From Arenicola marina (taxonomy: Eukaryota; Annelida; Polychaeta; Arenicolidae), in contig OZ025255.1 in NCBI GenBank assembly GCA_964019135.1, forward strand, positions 9,796,001 to 9,860,000: 64,000 nt of DNA, given 5' to 3'. The first letter of the stretch is position 1; each line of letters starts with the position of its first letter. The notes under the pieces are model-generated. The model saw only the letters and a program-made list of their open reading frames with translations, ran no database searches and was not told the DNA's origin. Shown here piece by piece: positions 46,555 to 58,299 of the stretch. Position numbers and translations under genes: made by a program.

Positions 46555-49330
46555 GATGTGTGTATGTCAAATAGCAAGAAGAGCACGCAACAGTCATTGA
46601 GAGCTTGGGGTAGCAAGAAGAACATATATCTGTCATTGAGAGCTTGGGGTAGCAAGAAGCACATATATCAGTCATTGAGAGCTTGGGGTAGCCATAAGAA
46701 CATATATCAGTCATTGGGAGCTTGAGTATGGCAAGTAGTGAAGAGAGCGTGTATCTATCATTGAGAACTAGGGTATGTCAATTAATGAGGGCAACATGTA
46801 TCTGTCATTGAGAAAAGCATGTATCTTTCATTGAGAGCTTGGGTATGACAAAAATTAAGGAGAGCATGTATCTTTCATTGAGAGCTTGGGTATGACAAGT
46901 ACTAAGGAGAGCATGTATCTGTCATTGAGAGCTTGAGTATGACAAGTACTAAGGAAAGCATGTATCTTTCATTGAAAGCTTAGGTATGACAAGTACTAAG
47001 GAGAGCATGTATCTGTCATTGAGAGCTTGAGTATGACAAGTACTAAGGAAAGCATGTATCTGTCATTGAGAGCTTGGGTATGACAACTAATAAGGAAAGC
47101 ATGTATCTTTCATTGAAAGCTTAGGTATGACAAGTATTAAGGAGAGCACGTATCTGTCATTGAGAGCTTGGGTATGACAAGTAATAAGGAGAGCATGCAT
47201 CTGCTGTTGAGATCTTGAGCATGACAAGTGTTAAGGAGAGGACGTATCTTTCATTGAAAGCTTGGGTATGACAAGTATTTAGGAGAGCATGTATCTGTCA
47301 TTGAGAAAAGCATGTATCTTTCATTGAGAGCTTGGGTATGACAAAAATTAAGGAGAGCATGTATCTTTCATTGAGAGCTTGGGTATGACAAGTACTAAGG
47401 AAAGCATGTATCTTTCATTGAGAGCTTGGGTATGACAAGTACTAAGGAGAGCATGTATCTGTCATTGAGAGCTTGAGTATGACAAGTACTAAGGAAAGCA
47501 TGTATCTTTCATTGAAAGCCTAGGTATGACAAATATTAAGGAGAGCATGTATCTGTCATTGAGAGCTTGAGTATGACAAGTACTAAGGAAAGCATGTATC
47601 TTTCATTGAGAGCTTGGGCATGACAAGTACTAAGGAGAGCATGTATCTCTCATTGAGAGCTTGGGTATGACAATTACTAAGGAAAGCATGTATCTTTCAT
47701 TGAGAGCTTGGGCATGACAAGTACTAAGGAGAGCATGTATCTGTCATTGAGAGCTTGGGTATGGCAAGTACTAAGGAAAGCATGTATCTTTCATTGAAAG
47801 CTTAGGTATGACAAATATTAAGGAGAGCATGTATCTGTCATTGAGAGCTTGAGTATGACAAGTACTAAGGAAAGCACGTATCTTTCATTGAGAGCTTGGG
47901 CATGACAAGTACTAAGGAGAGCATGTATCTGTCATTGAGAGCTTGGGTATGACAAGTACTAAGGAAAGCATGTATCTTTCATTGAGAGCTTGGGCATGAC
48001 ACGTACTAAGGAGAGCATGTATCTGTCATTGAGAGCTTGAGTATGACAAGTACTAAGGAAAGCATGTATCTTTCATTGAAAGCTTAGGTATGACAAATAT
48101 TAAGGAGAGCATGTATCTGTCATTGAGAGCTTGAGTATGACAAGTACTAAGGAAAGCATGTATCTTTCATTGAGAGCTTGGGCATGACAAGTACTAAGGA
48201 GAGCATGTATCTGTCATTGAGAGCTTGGGTATGACAAGTACTAAGGAAAGCATGTATCTTTCATTGAGAGCTTGGGCATGACACGTACTAAGGAGAGCAT
48301 GTATCTGTCATTGAGAGCTTGGGTATGACAAGTACTAAGGAAAGCATGTATCTTTCATTGAAAGCTTAGGTATGACAAATATTAAGGAGAGCACGTATCT
48401 GTCATTGAGAGCTTGGGTATGACAAGTAATAAGGAGAGCATGCATCTGCTATTGAGATCTTGAGCATGACAAGTGTTAAGGAGAGGACGTATCTTTCATT
48501 GAAAGCTTGGGTATGGCAAGTATTTAGGAGAGCATGTAACTGTCATTGAGAGCTTGAGTATGACAAGTATCAACAAGAGCATGCATCTGTCATTGAGAGC
48601 TTGAGCATAACAAGTACTAAGGAAAGTACGTATCTTTCATTGAGAGCTTCGATATGACAAGTACTAAGGAGAGCATGTGTCTTTCAGAGAGCTTGGGTAT
48701 GACAAGTATTAAGGAGAGCATGTATTCTTCATTGAAAGCTTGAGTATGACAAGTATTAAGGAGAGCATTTATCTTTCATTGAGAGCTTGGGTATAACAAG
48801 TACTAAGGAAAGCATTATCTTTCATTGAGAGCTTGGGTATGGCAAGTATTAAGGAGAGCATGTATCTGTCAGAGCTTGGGTATAACAATTACTAAGGAAA
48901 GCTTGTATCTTTCATTGAGAGCTTGGGTATGACAACTATTAAGGAGAGCATGTATGTTTCATTGAGAGTTTGGGTATAACAAGTACGAAGGAAAGCATGT
49001 ATCTTTCATTGAGAGCTTGGGCATGACAAGTACTAAGGAGAGCATGTATCTGTCATTGAGAGCTTGGGTATGACAAGTACTAAGGAAAGCATGTATCTTT
49101 CATTGAAAGCTTAGGTATGACAAATATTAAGGAGAGCATGTATCTGTCATTGAGAGCTTGAGTATGACAAGTACTAAGGAAAGCATGTATCGGTCATTGA
49201 GAGCTTGGGTATGACAACTATAAGGAGAGCATGTATCTGTCATTGAGAGCTTGGATATAGCAAGTAGCAATGAGAGCATGTATCTGCTATCGAGATCTTG
49301 AGTATGGCAAGTGGCGAGAAGAGCATGTAT
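46555..49330. repeat. 47 bp minisatellite in an SK intron, about 58 units
   Basis: Units with cores gagcatgtatctgtcattga and gagcttgggtatgacaagta. Two alternating forms (tctgtcattgagag and tctttcattgaaag) give a dimeric 94 bp period over much of the array, and longer blocks also repeat (the gaggacgtatc and tgcatctgc variants at 47205-47240 recur at 48440-48490). Confidence 0.93.
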
Positions 49331-50590
49331 CTGTCATTCAAAACTTGGGTCTGAGAAGTTGCAACGTCAGGGTGTGATATTGGAGATATGGATACAAATA
49401 AACAAAGAGCAATGCGTCCTTGATTGTTGAGACTCCGCAATTTGTTATTGAAGATGGTGTGACATGGTTTTTTATGCCATTTTAACACTGGTGTGACAGG
49501 TTACTGAGCAAAACGAACACTGTTGTAATAGGTTGGGTATTAGAACACTGGTGCCACAGGGTGATGGGCAAAAGGAACATCGTAGTCGCAGGTTAGTGGG
49601 CAAAAAGAACACTGTTGTAATAGTTTGGGCTTGTAGAAGACGTTATTGAGCACGTAGAGCATTGCTGTAAAAGGATAATAGTCATTGACAAAGAGAACAC
49701 TGTTGTCACAGGTTAATTGGCAAATAGAAGACTGTTGTGACAGGATATTGAACATGTATAAAATTCCATGTGTAATTTGCATATGGATAGTGCGGTGTGG
49801 TCAGGTAAAAGACCCAATCCAAGACGGTGGATAACAATGGAGACAGTTATATCGCTGGCACAGATGAAGTACATATGCACCGATACAATATGATATAATT
49901 GAGGACAAGTCACAGGGTACGGATGGAGTCTCACAGAGAACAATGCATTCGAGTAGTGATACATAGATATGTGCGATATGTGAATCCAATTGTCTCGAAG
50001 ACTTGAATTATAAAGAACAAAACGATTCGAAACACCGAAAAAAAAACACAAGGACATCTTGATTCCAAGGAATCATGCGCCGGGGACCAAAGGGACTGCG
50101 ATCACCATGTAGAATTATCTTTGAAAATGGGATACAAGTTGAGGGTAAATTGTTGGATTGATCAAAGAAGATTATTTGCCGCAAACTCTGCACAAAAATG
50201 TCATATTTGGATATCTCTGTCTTTGTTAGTTTTTTTGTCCATGCTACCACATATTGCGTTAGTAGCTGATATGATATCGGCGTTTCAATTTGGCATTGGC
50301 CTTGAAAGCTCATTCTGTTATGACACTTAATCTACGGTATAGCTTCATGCTCCAGGATAACTGGTTGTCAGTCAATCTAAATGTAGTGGATTAGGAAAGC
50401 TGAAAGCATTTAAATTGAATGCTGAAGGTATTAATATAAAATAGCCGCAAACACTAAGATACATTTTCCGATTGAATATGCCGACACTACGGGAACACAT
50501 CGTAAGACTAACAATCACACACGCACCCAAACAGACACAATAAGAAACAGGCACCGCAATTAGTCAGTATACAGCGCAATATAATAATAA
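49331..50590. other. Intronic sequence between two minisatellites
   Basis: 49480-49760 has a loose repeat built on acactgttgt and aggttaatgggcaaa. The rest is unique. No coding exon recognised. Confidence 0.5.
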
Positions 50591-50599
50591 ATCATATAT

Positions 50600-51470
50600 T
50601 ATATATATAGCTGTAAATACATATCTTAAGATGTATGATATAGATGCATGACATGAGATGTAGGATATAAGATGTATGACATGATATGTAAGATATAAGA
50701 TGTATGACATACAATGTATGATATAAGATGTATGATATGGGATGCATGACATACAATGTATGATATAAGATGTATGATATGGGATGCATGAAATACAATG
50801 TATAATATAAGATGCATGATATAAGATGAAGGATATACAATGTATGATATAAGATGTATGATGTGGGATGCATGACATACAATGTATGATATAAGATGAA
50901 GGACATACGATGTATGATATAAGATGTATGATATGGGATGCATGAAATACAATGTATAATATAAGATGTATGATATAAGATGAAGGATATACAATGTATG
51001 ATATAAGATGTATGATATGGGATGCATGACATACAATGTATGATATAAGATGAAGGACATACGATGTATGATATAAGATGTATGATATGGGATGCATGAA
51101 ATACAATGTATAATATAAGATGTATGATATAAGATGAAGGATATACAATGTATGATATGGGATGCATGACATACAATGTATGATATAAGATGAAGGACAT
51201 ACGATGTATGATATAAGATGTATGATATGGGATGCATGAAATACAATGTATAATATAAGATGTATGATATAAGATGAAGGATATACAATGTATGATATAA
51301 GATGTATGATATGGGATGCATGATATAAGATGTATGATATAAGATGAAGGACATACGATGTATGATATAAGATGTTTGATATAAGATGAAGGACATACAA
51401 TGTATGATATTCGATGCATAATATCCGATGTAGAATATAACATTTGTGTTATGAGATGTATGACATGGAA
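50600..51470. repeat. 13-14 bp AT-rich minisatellite with about 150 bp higher-order units
   Basis: Basic motif gatgtatgatataa. A block containing aaatacaatgtataatataa recurs at about 50789, 50945, 51097 and 51239. Three minus frames of 256-283 codons (SYIVCPSSYIIH type) stay open only because TA-rich units lack stops in that register. Confidence 0.93.
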
Positions 51471-51489
51471 TGTATAATATAAAATATCT

Positions 51490-52430
51490 GATATATGATA
51501 TCAGATGTATGATATCAGATGTATGACATAAAGATGTATGATATCAGATGTAAGACATAAAGATGTATGATATCAGATGTATGACATAAAGATCTATGAT
51601 ATCAGATGTATGACATAAAGATGTATGATATCAGATGTATGACATAAAGATGTATGATATCAGATGTATGACATAAAAATGTATGATATCAGATTATGAC
51701 ATAAAGATGTATGATATCAGATGTAAGACATAAAGATGTATGATATCAGATGTATGACATAAAGATGTATGATATCAGATATATGACATAAAGATGTATG
51801 ATATCAGATGTATGACATAAAGATGTATGATATCAGATATATGACATAAAGATGTATGATATCAGATGTATGACATAAAGAAGTATGATATCAGATGTAA
51901 GACATAAAATGTATGATATCAGATGTATGACATAAAGATCTATGATATCAGATGTATGACATAAAGATGTATGATATCAGATGTATGACATAAAGATGTA
52001 TGATATCAGATGTATGACATAAAGATGTATGATATCAGATGTAAGACATAAAGATGTATGATATCAGATATATGACATAAAGATGTATGATATCAGATGT
52101 ATGACATAAAGATCTATGATATCAGATGTATGACATAAAGATGTATGATATCAGATGTATGACATAAAGATGTATGATATCAGATGTATGACATAAAGAT
52201 GTATGATATCAGATGTATGACATAAAGATGTATGATATCAGATGTATGACATAAAGATGTATATCAGATGTATGACATAAAGATGTATGATATCAGATGT
52301 ATGACATAAAGATCTATGATATCAGATGTATGACATAAAGATGTATGATATCAGATGTAAGACATAAAGATGTATGATATCAGATGTATGACATAAAGAT
52401 GTATGATATGACATGTACGCTATGAGCAGT
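51490..52430. repeat. 29 bp minisatellite in an SK intron, about 32 units
   Basis: Units with core gatatcagatgtatgacata followed by aagatgtat. Very homogeneous, with single-base variants (gatctat, gtaagac). Confidence 0.95.
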
Positions 52431-52569
52431 AGGGTCTAAATGTATGCATAAGATGTATGGTCTAAAATGCATGTATAAGATGTATGGTCTAAAATGTATA
52501 ATATAAGTTGTATGATATAAAATGTATGAGATAAGATGCACGATGTATATCTTCTATATATATTACATC

Positions 52570-52700
52570 TTGCAATGATGTGTTATTGGGGTGTAGGTAT
52601 TATAATGATGTGTTACTGGGGTGTAGGTATTATAATGATGTGTTATTGGGGTGTAGGTATTATAATGATGTGTTATTGGGGTGTAGATATTATAATGATG
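52570..52700. repeat. 30 bp minisatellite, about 4.5 units
   Basis: Units of tataatgatgtgttattggg followed by gtgtaggtat. A (TA)n stretch follows at 52799-52832. This lies within 300 bp of the pore exon donor. Confidence 0.93.
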
Positions 52701-52960
52701 TAATAAATTATATGCTATATGATACGGTTTTCATTGTTATGACATGAAGTGAAATGAAAATGGAATAAAGGTCAAATATAGCATTAGTATATCGTTTTAT
52801 ATTATATATATATATATATATATGCATATATATATACTACTTGAAGACTGTATACCGAACATTTGCCGAATGCCGTTGGCCAAGGGAAGGATGTACTGTT
52901 ATGACAGTCGACCAGGCAGGAAGTGGCACACTAAGAGCCAGGAGACACCCATGTACTTAC

Positions 52961-53096
52961 CATGACGCCGGTAGACACCGCAAGACTTCTGCCGCAGTAT
53001 GTGTTTGGTGTAATATCCCCATAGCCAATAGCCAGGAACGTTATTGAGACCAGCCACATAGAATTAAGCAAATTCCTATGCCTTTCGTCGTGGTAA
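52961..53096 (-). CDS. KCNN: SK channel, alternative pore exon B (3' copy)
   Basis: A 136 nt exon between acceptor tgtccgtttgtttcag and donor GTAAGTACATG. After one base of a split codon it encodes 45 residues: YHDERHRNLLNSMWLVSI, the pore helix and filter TFLAIGYGD, then ITPNTYCGRSLAVSTGVM. It differs from exon A at four residues: Val for Ile in the pore helix, Ala for Ser just before the IGYGD filter, and Ser-Leu for Gly-Ile after CGR. Ten of 15 base differences are silent, which argues that both copies are under selection as coding sequence. It is the more divergent copy, since other animals have GRG or GKG. Confidence 0.93.
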
Positions 53097-53127
53097 CTGA
53101 AACAAACGGACATGAAGAAAGACTTAC

Positions 53128-53263
53128 CATAACACCAGTGGAGACTGCTATACCCCTGCCGCAGTATGTGTTTGGTGTAATATCCCCATAGCCAATAGAC
53201 AGGAAGGTAATTGAGATCAGCCACATAGAATTAAGCAAATTCCTATGCCTTTCGTCATGGTAA
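53128..53263 (-). CDS. KCNN: SK channel, alternative pore exon A (5' copy)
   Basis: A 136 nt exon with the same phase as exon B, between acceptor tgtccgtttgtttcag and donor GTAAGTCTTTC. It encodes YHDERHRNLLNSMWLISI, TFLSIGYGD, then ITPNTYCGRGIAVSTGVM. This is the pore helix, K+ selectivity filter (GYGD) and outer vestibule of an SK channel. The residues match the usual KCNN form (SITFLSIGYGD), so this is the canonical copy. The upstream exon ends GAGAG, giving Glu-Ser before YHD, where vertebrates have Glu-Arg. Confidence 0.95.
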
Positions 53264-54129
53264 CTGAAACAAACGGACAAGAAACAGGCTATTTTAAATC
53301 GGATGGAGGCACGCGGACCGTTTATCCGGAGGGGGCGATGAAAGTTATGTTTGAAAGGTCAGAAGGAATACCGATTTTGACGTCTGAACTAGTTTTCTAC
53401 AGTGATCAAAATGGTGAGATTTATAAAAGGCCAACGCACAGTATGGTAACACATTCTAAACGACAATTTTTTGTCATTAGAACGATTTATTTCCGTTGCC
53501 GTTATTGCACCGACAAACCGTGGGAATATGTTTCCGATATTGAGTCACGTGACTGGAAACTGTTACTGTGGGTGGGGTGGGGGGGGGGGGAGACGAAACG
53601 ATAACGCTGCCATTTCACCTAGTTAAGTATGAATTCAATCTCCGCTTAAGGATGATAATTTCGTCCAATTACTATCATCGACTAGCTCCGCAGTGAATGC
53701 CTTGCCCTCATTGGGCTGCATGCACACTGCGGGCCAATGGTGAGGTGCTGAGGGAAAACTCTCGTAGCCTTGGTCATGTACCACGAGAATTAATGCTGTG
53801 CACATGCCAACAACAAAGCAGTGTTCTATTAGTGTTCAGGTTGTAACAGCCAGTGGCAGCAGCCTCGTAAAGTAGAAAAGAAATACAGAATACAAAAAAA
53901 AAAAAAAAAAAAAACGTGCTGGTAATTTGAAAGGGCGGTGCCGAAATCTTTTCATTATTTAAATCAATAGAGACACCGGCACATTCAGATCGGACGATTG
54001 GGTCCGTGCTAGAGTTTTCCGTCTGGGTCGGCCTACGTAGGTTTGTAACTTAGTACAGCACAGCTCCGGGGGGAAGGCAGCGACGTGACGCTGGTATCGC
54101 TGACTGGAAGGGACGGTTCATGTTGTTTA

Positions 54130-54990
54130 CTGCACATACATCTACTATATGTTGGGGGGGAGGGGGGGGGGGGGACCACGGTGGGAGGGCACGGCGCCAA
54201 ACCGACCCTGATTTGTGGGGTAGGCAAGGTACCGCAAATAAACCCTGTGTGAGCTTATGGGAAGGACGACTCCAGAATAGCCAGCTGGGGGAAGGGGAAT
54301 AGGGGGGGGGGGGGTGCAAAAGGGATATATTGTAAGCGGAATGCAAGAGGATAGAGGGAGATTGGTAGAGAAAAAAAGAGGGCAAGGGCGGAGGGAGACA
54401 ACTAAAAGGGAAACCGAGGGAAACGCCGAGCGAAAGAGAAACGGGACAGGAGAAAGAGGGAGGAGAGAGGGGGACATGGGGAGCAGGAGAGGATGAAATA
54501 CGGAAAAGAAGATGGAGAAAGAAGGGAGATAAAAATAAGGAAAAGGAGAGACAGCAAGGGGAAAGGCAAAGGGAGGTACAGAAAAATGAGAAAGGAGACA
54601 GGCATGGGGAAAGCAAGGGGAGGGGGGGCATGATATAGAGGGGAACGTAGCGAAATGAGAAAGAGGAAATGGAGAGGAAAAGAACGGAATGGAACGGAGA
54701 AGGGCATAGAGGAGAAACTAGCGAAATAAGAGGGAAAGGAAGAGGGGAAAAGAGGGAAGAAGAGGCAAAGCGGAGGGAGATGGAGAAAGAGGAAGGGACA
54801 GGTGAATGGGACAACGACGATCCAGGAGATCGCGAAAGGGAGAGAGACAGAAATTGTGAAACGAACATGGCCAGACGACCAGAGAATTGAACATCACAAC
54901 AAAGAAAGAGAGAGAGAGAGAGGGGGTGGGGGGGGGGGGGGTAGAGAGATGGAGAGAAAATAAACCAAGGGCGGGGTGGAGGGAGGGGGA
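54130..54990 (+). repeat. Polypurine tract of about 860 bp
   Basis: Plus strand is overwhelmingly G and A with G runs near 54155-54175 and 54302-54313 and a (GA)n run near 54905. Minus frames of up to 320 codons are Pro/Ser/Leu/Phe-rich and purely compositional. Confidence 0.85.
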
Positions 54991-56088
54991 GGGGGTTTCG
55001 GAGTAGGAGCATACGTGAGACATACGAGTAGCATGGCTGAGGCCGGCAATACGACGAGGCCGGATGCTCTGGTGGAGGGGGAGACAGGGCCTGACAAGCA
55101 AGTCCAAGTACAGCCAGCAGAGTTATGCCGGGCGCTCCTCACTTGTGACGTACTATATTTTGCTCTTTGCCGCGAACTGCGATCTTGTGTGATTTAAAGG
55201 CATGGAAATAAACAGCTGAGAGGAAAGGGAACCCCACTACAACATCACCACGAATACAGTTCGACTCTCTATTCTATCTCAGTGTGTACATAATGGTCCT
55301 TTCCTCGGCCCTGTTCTATTTATTGTTCGCATGACACCGCTTTATTGTCCACGAGAGATAATGATAATGAATGGCGTGGGTCTACATAGGAACTCCCTTT
55401 AGATTGCCGGTGTAAACATTGATTTGTGTAGTAACTATAGCAATAAGATAAAGTATCAATCACATCTTATACATATCGGTTGCCATGGCCATACCATAAT
55501 GGTAAGAGTAATGACCATGGTTATACGGCGATGTTCAACCAAAAGCCTCCATCACCCTCCCAGTTTGTTTGTCACGACGAACTATGGCAGAATTCTCTAG
55601 CTGTTCCATATCCCGAGATATGCGTCTCCATTACTCGTGTTTGCACTAGCCATCAGGGGCTGTCCTGTTGCCGTGGTAACACGTTGGCTGGGGCGGCCCG
55701 ACAACTAAGCCAGCCTGCCACATTAATTATAGCCTACCGGGGTCCTTGTTTGCATTGCCATCGACGAATGGGCAAAGAAGCCAGAGGTTTTAGTAATCGT
55801 TCCTGCAGTCGTGTTTTGATGTTGTGGCCGGCCGCTGATATAATGACCTGTATTTATACTAGGACAGGTCAGACTCCCCCCCACCCTCCATCCCCACCCG
55901 CAGGCTACTTACACCACTAGTGTCACGATCCCATATGGCGTGTCAATAATACGATGCACGATGTCATAAATCGGCAAATCAGTTTATTTATTTTATCACC
56001 TAAATCATATATTATAAATGATTATAGCTTATGATTATAATGATACAGCCAAAAAGAACTGTAAACAAAGATTCAATTGTAAGGATTT

Positions 56089-56170
56089 GTGAACCAAGAC
56101 ATAGAACAATTGGGAAGATTTGTGAACCAAAATATAGAACAATTGGGAAGATTTGTAAACCAAGATATAG
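56089..56170. repeat. 33 bp tandem repeat, 2.5 units
   Basis: Units with core gatttgtgaaccaagacata followed by gaacaattgggaa. Confidence 0.85.
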
Positions 56171-57531
56171 GACAATCGGGCATAAAGATTAAGAACAATA
56201 ATGAACACTTATTGAGAACACTTAATAGTCTGTTGCCTTTACATGTTTTTTTGTTTTTTTTCTTTTTTTTTTACTGTGGCTAGCTGTGCTAGACGTTAAT
56301 CAACATTCAATGGCTCCTATACTTTTATGTTTATTTATTTAATTATTTACTTTTGACTGTTCTCTTCTCGCTTTCTTTCTTTGTTAGCTTGCTGGCAAAT
56401 CAATTTCAACTCTAACCACGTTCACCATATACGAGCGAATAAGCCTTTGGCTTCTGCTCTTGCCACTATAAATGTATTGTAAAGATGTACTCAATGAATG
56501 TAATTTGTGTGTTCTTTTGGCAATAAACTGATTATTATTGAGAACAATCGGGAACAATTATTTACAGAGGTTAATTTTGCAGCTGTTCATTTTGTTATTT
56601 TATTACTATTTTTTTTTTATGGCTGGGAGTCCGGATTTAAAGCCAGGTACTACTTATGAAGTCGTATTTAGTGTAATGACACTTACGCTCACGACACGTT
56701 CATTAGACAGTAGTTGGATGACGTCAGCAATGACGTCATACCATTAGGATGTTATCCATCACGGCTTTCTGAGGCGGTTGTGGAAATAAGATGCAAATAG
56801 CAGACGTTTGCCGCAACCCGGATGGACAACGTATTACTGACGAGTAGGTGAGAACAAGTGTCAGGGGTCAGGGGGTCAGGGGGTCAGCGGTCAGGGGTCA
56901 GGGGTTGACGGCCCAGCAGTATAAGCGACACCACGCCTGAGGCTGAGTCACATTTGGTTAGCATAAGACCATACAGACGCATCGAGCAAAGCCTTGGGCC
57001 ACCATCTACCAGTGAGTGTCTGCACCCTGGGGCCATGGAGTCCAGCACATCGGGAAGCGTGTCCGACAGGATATCACAAGTGCTCGCACATCACAAACTA
57101 CATCGTGTATTCATTGCTAGAGATCCAAGTGCGTATTGCGATTGCGATGCACAACAATGCTGTATTAAGCTTGGTGAAGTAAGTATCCATTCTCTTCCGT
57201 TTAACACAAACAGTGACAAATATACTATTACCATTTCCAAACGCTTATAACCTACTGTTCAAACACCACTTGAAGCCACGTGTATGTAAAACATTAGACA
57301 CTATTATTAACATGCGGTACACCTCACGTGATTTAGGTCACGTGACAATGGGTGATGATACTCATAAATTGCGATTACGATTTAAAAAAAGTGATGTCTG
57401 GGTTTTAGAAATTAAAAACAAACTATAAACAGGAGAAAAAAAAATAGCCCCCATACTCATTATAACGGGAAAGCCTCCACCCCGGTTAGTTGAAGTCGCC
57501 CATCATTATCACGTGACCTTGCCATACTTAC

Positions 57532-57947
57532 CTCTCGCATGCCCTGAGCGTCCAACTGGCAATGATCCAGAGGGACAGCATGAAGACCAGCAGCACGGTT
57601 CCGGGACAGATAGTCATGAGCGTCTTTAAGACAAAGCGCGTGTTGAAGTTGATGCGGTTGAGCGCCCCGATGCTGCGCGAGGAGGCGTCCGTGAAGAGCT
57701 TGCTGTGGAGCAGCATCACTCGGCAGATGAGATAGAGGCGGAGGAACATTGGGAGCGAGAGGAGCAGGTCGATGGGCACCACGGCCGTGTGGGGGTTCCC
57801 GTCGGCCTTCACCGTCGTCCAGACGAAGGAGAAGCTGCCCGGGATCGGGTGGACGGCGCAGACACACAGCTCCACGGTGATCTGGATCACCCGCTGCCAT
57901 GACATGGCTATCCGCCAGTCCTCCACGCAGTTGTCGATGGCGAAGAG
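57532..57947 (-). CDS. KCNN: SK channel, S3 to S5 exon
   Basis: A 416 nt exon between acceptor tttcttctcgctgcag and donor GTAAG. It encodes 138 residues plus two bases. It starts [16 protein letters not shown]3 spans residues 17-34 (ending CAVHPIPG), S4 about 58-80 ([17 protein letters not shown], few positive charges as in SK channels), the S4-S5 linker has [17 protein letters not shown], and S5 spans 111-133 ([11 protein letters not shown]). The S4-S5 linker is nearly identical to vertebrate KCNN and is where calmodulin acts on the gate. The exon start corresponds to a known boundary after the S2 region (EIQ/LF). The preceding S1-S2 exon was not found up to 61141 or in 61342-64000. Confidence 0.96.
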
Positions 57948-57984
57948 CTGCAGCGAGAAGAAAAAAACAGCAGTGTGAACAAAT

Positions 57985-58290
57985 GACGGAGCAATAAGGG
58001 TCGTTCTCGTCTTATGGACATTTGATGGATGGAGCAATGGAGGTCGTTCTCGTCTTATGGACTCTTGATGGGCGGAGTAATGAAGGGATTTCTCGGGTTA
58101 AGAACAATTGCGGTGTCAGTGAAGGTCATTGTTATATGAACAATTGATGGAGCAATGGTGGTAATTTAGTTATTATGAACAATTGATGGAGCAATGGCGG
58201 CCGTTCTCGGGTTAAGAATATTTGATGCAACAATGAGGTATGTGGTGCAGCAATGAAGCTCATTGTTATGATCACCATTTAGAGCAGCAA
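57985..58290. repeat. Degenerate tandem repeat of about 40 bp upstream of the S3-S5 exon
   Basis: About seven diverged units built on gatggagcaatgg and gtcgttctcg with gaacatttgatg. Lies in the SK intron immediately upstream. Confidence 0.7.
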
Positions 58291-58299
58291 TGAATGAAT

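Larger units (their letters stand above)
44534..52960. other. Large SK channel intron after the pore exons
   Basis: 8.4 kb between the pore exons and the S6 exon. About 5 kb of it is tandem arrays (46555-49330, 50600-52430, 52570-52700). The segment 44560-46500 contains a possible retroelement scrap: a plus frame near 45030 reads HVTSLFTNTPL, resembling the SLFTN motif of Penelope-type reverse transcriptases, but nothing around it supports this. Confidence 0.6.
53264..57531. other. SK channel intron before the pore exons
   Basis: 4.3 kb. Contains an A run at 53897-53914, a purine-rich tract (54130-55000), a 33 bp repeat (56089-56170) and a short tcaggggtcagg repeat (56868-56908). Two plus frames (55033-55197, and 56954 to about 57180 ending at a GTAAGT) could be exons of an unrelated gene but match nothing known. 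Confidence 0.55.

Noticed and set aside
50564..51443. Three overlapping minus frames of 256-283 codons (Ile/Ser/Tyr/His repeats)
   Set aside because: Three frames open at once across an AT-rich tandem array in an SK intron shows absence of stops in the unit, not coding.
52950..53280. Assembly artefact as the cause of the duplicated pore exon
   Set aside because: The copies differ at 15 of 136 positions in a mostly silent pattern and have different donor-side sequence, which argues for a real old duplication. Long reads would still be worth checking.
54050..55012. 320-codon minus frame rich in Pro, Ser, Leu and Phe
   Set aside because: It is the complement of the polypurine tract and has no domain or normal amino-acid composition.
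55033..55197. Plus-strand frame starting MAEAGNTTRPDAL with a fair Kozak context
   Set aside because: Short, no recognisable family, no splice signal at its end, and it lies next to low-complexity DNA in an SK intron.
56954..57190. Plus-strand open segment ending at a GTAAGT
   Set aside because: Could be an exon of an overlapping gene, but the translation matches nothing known and no acceptor-bounded partner was found.
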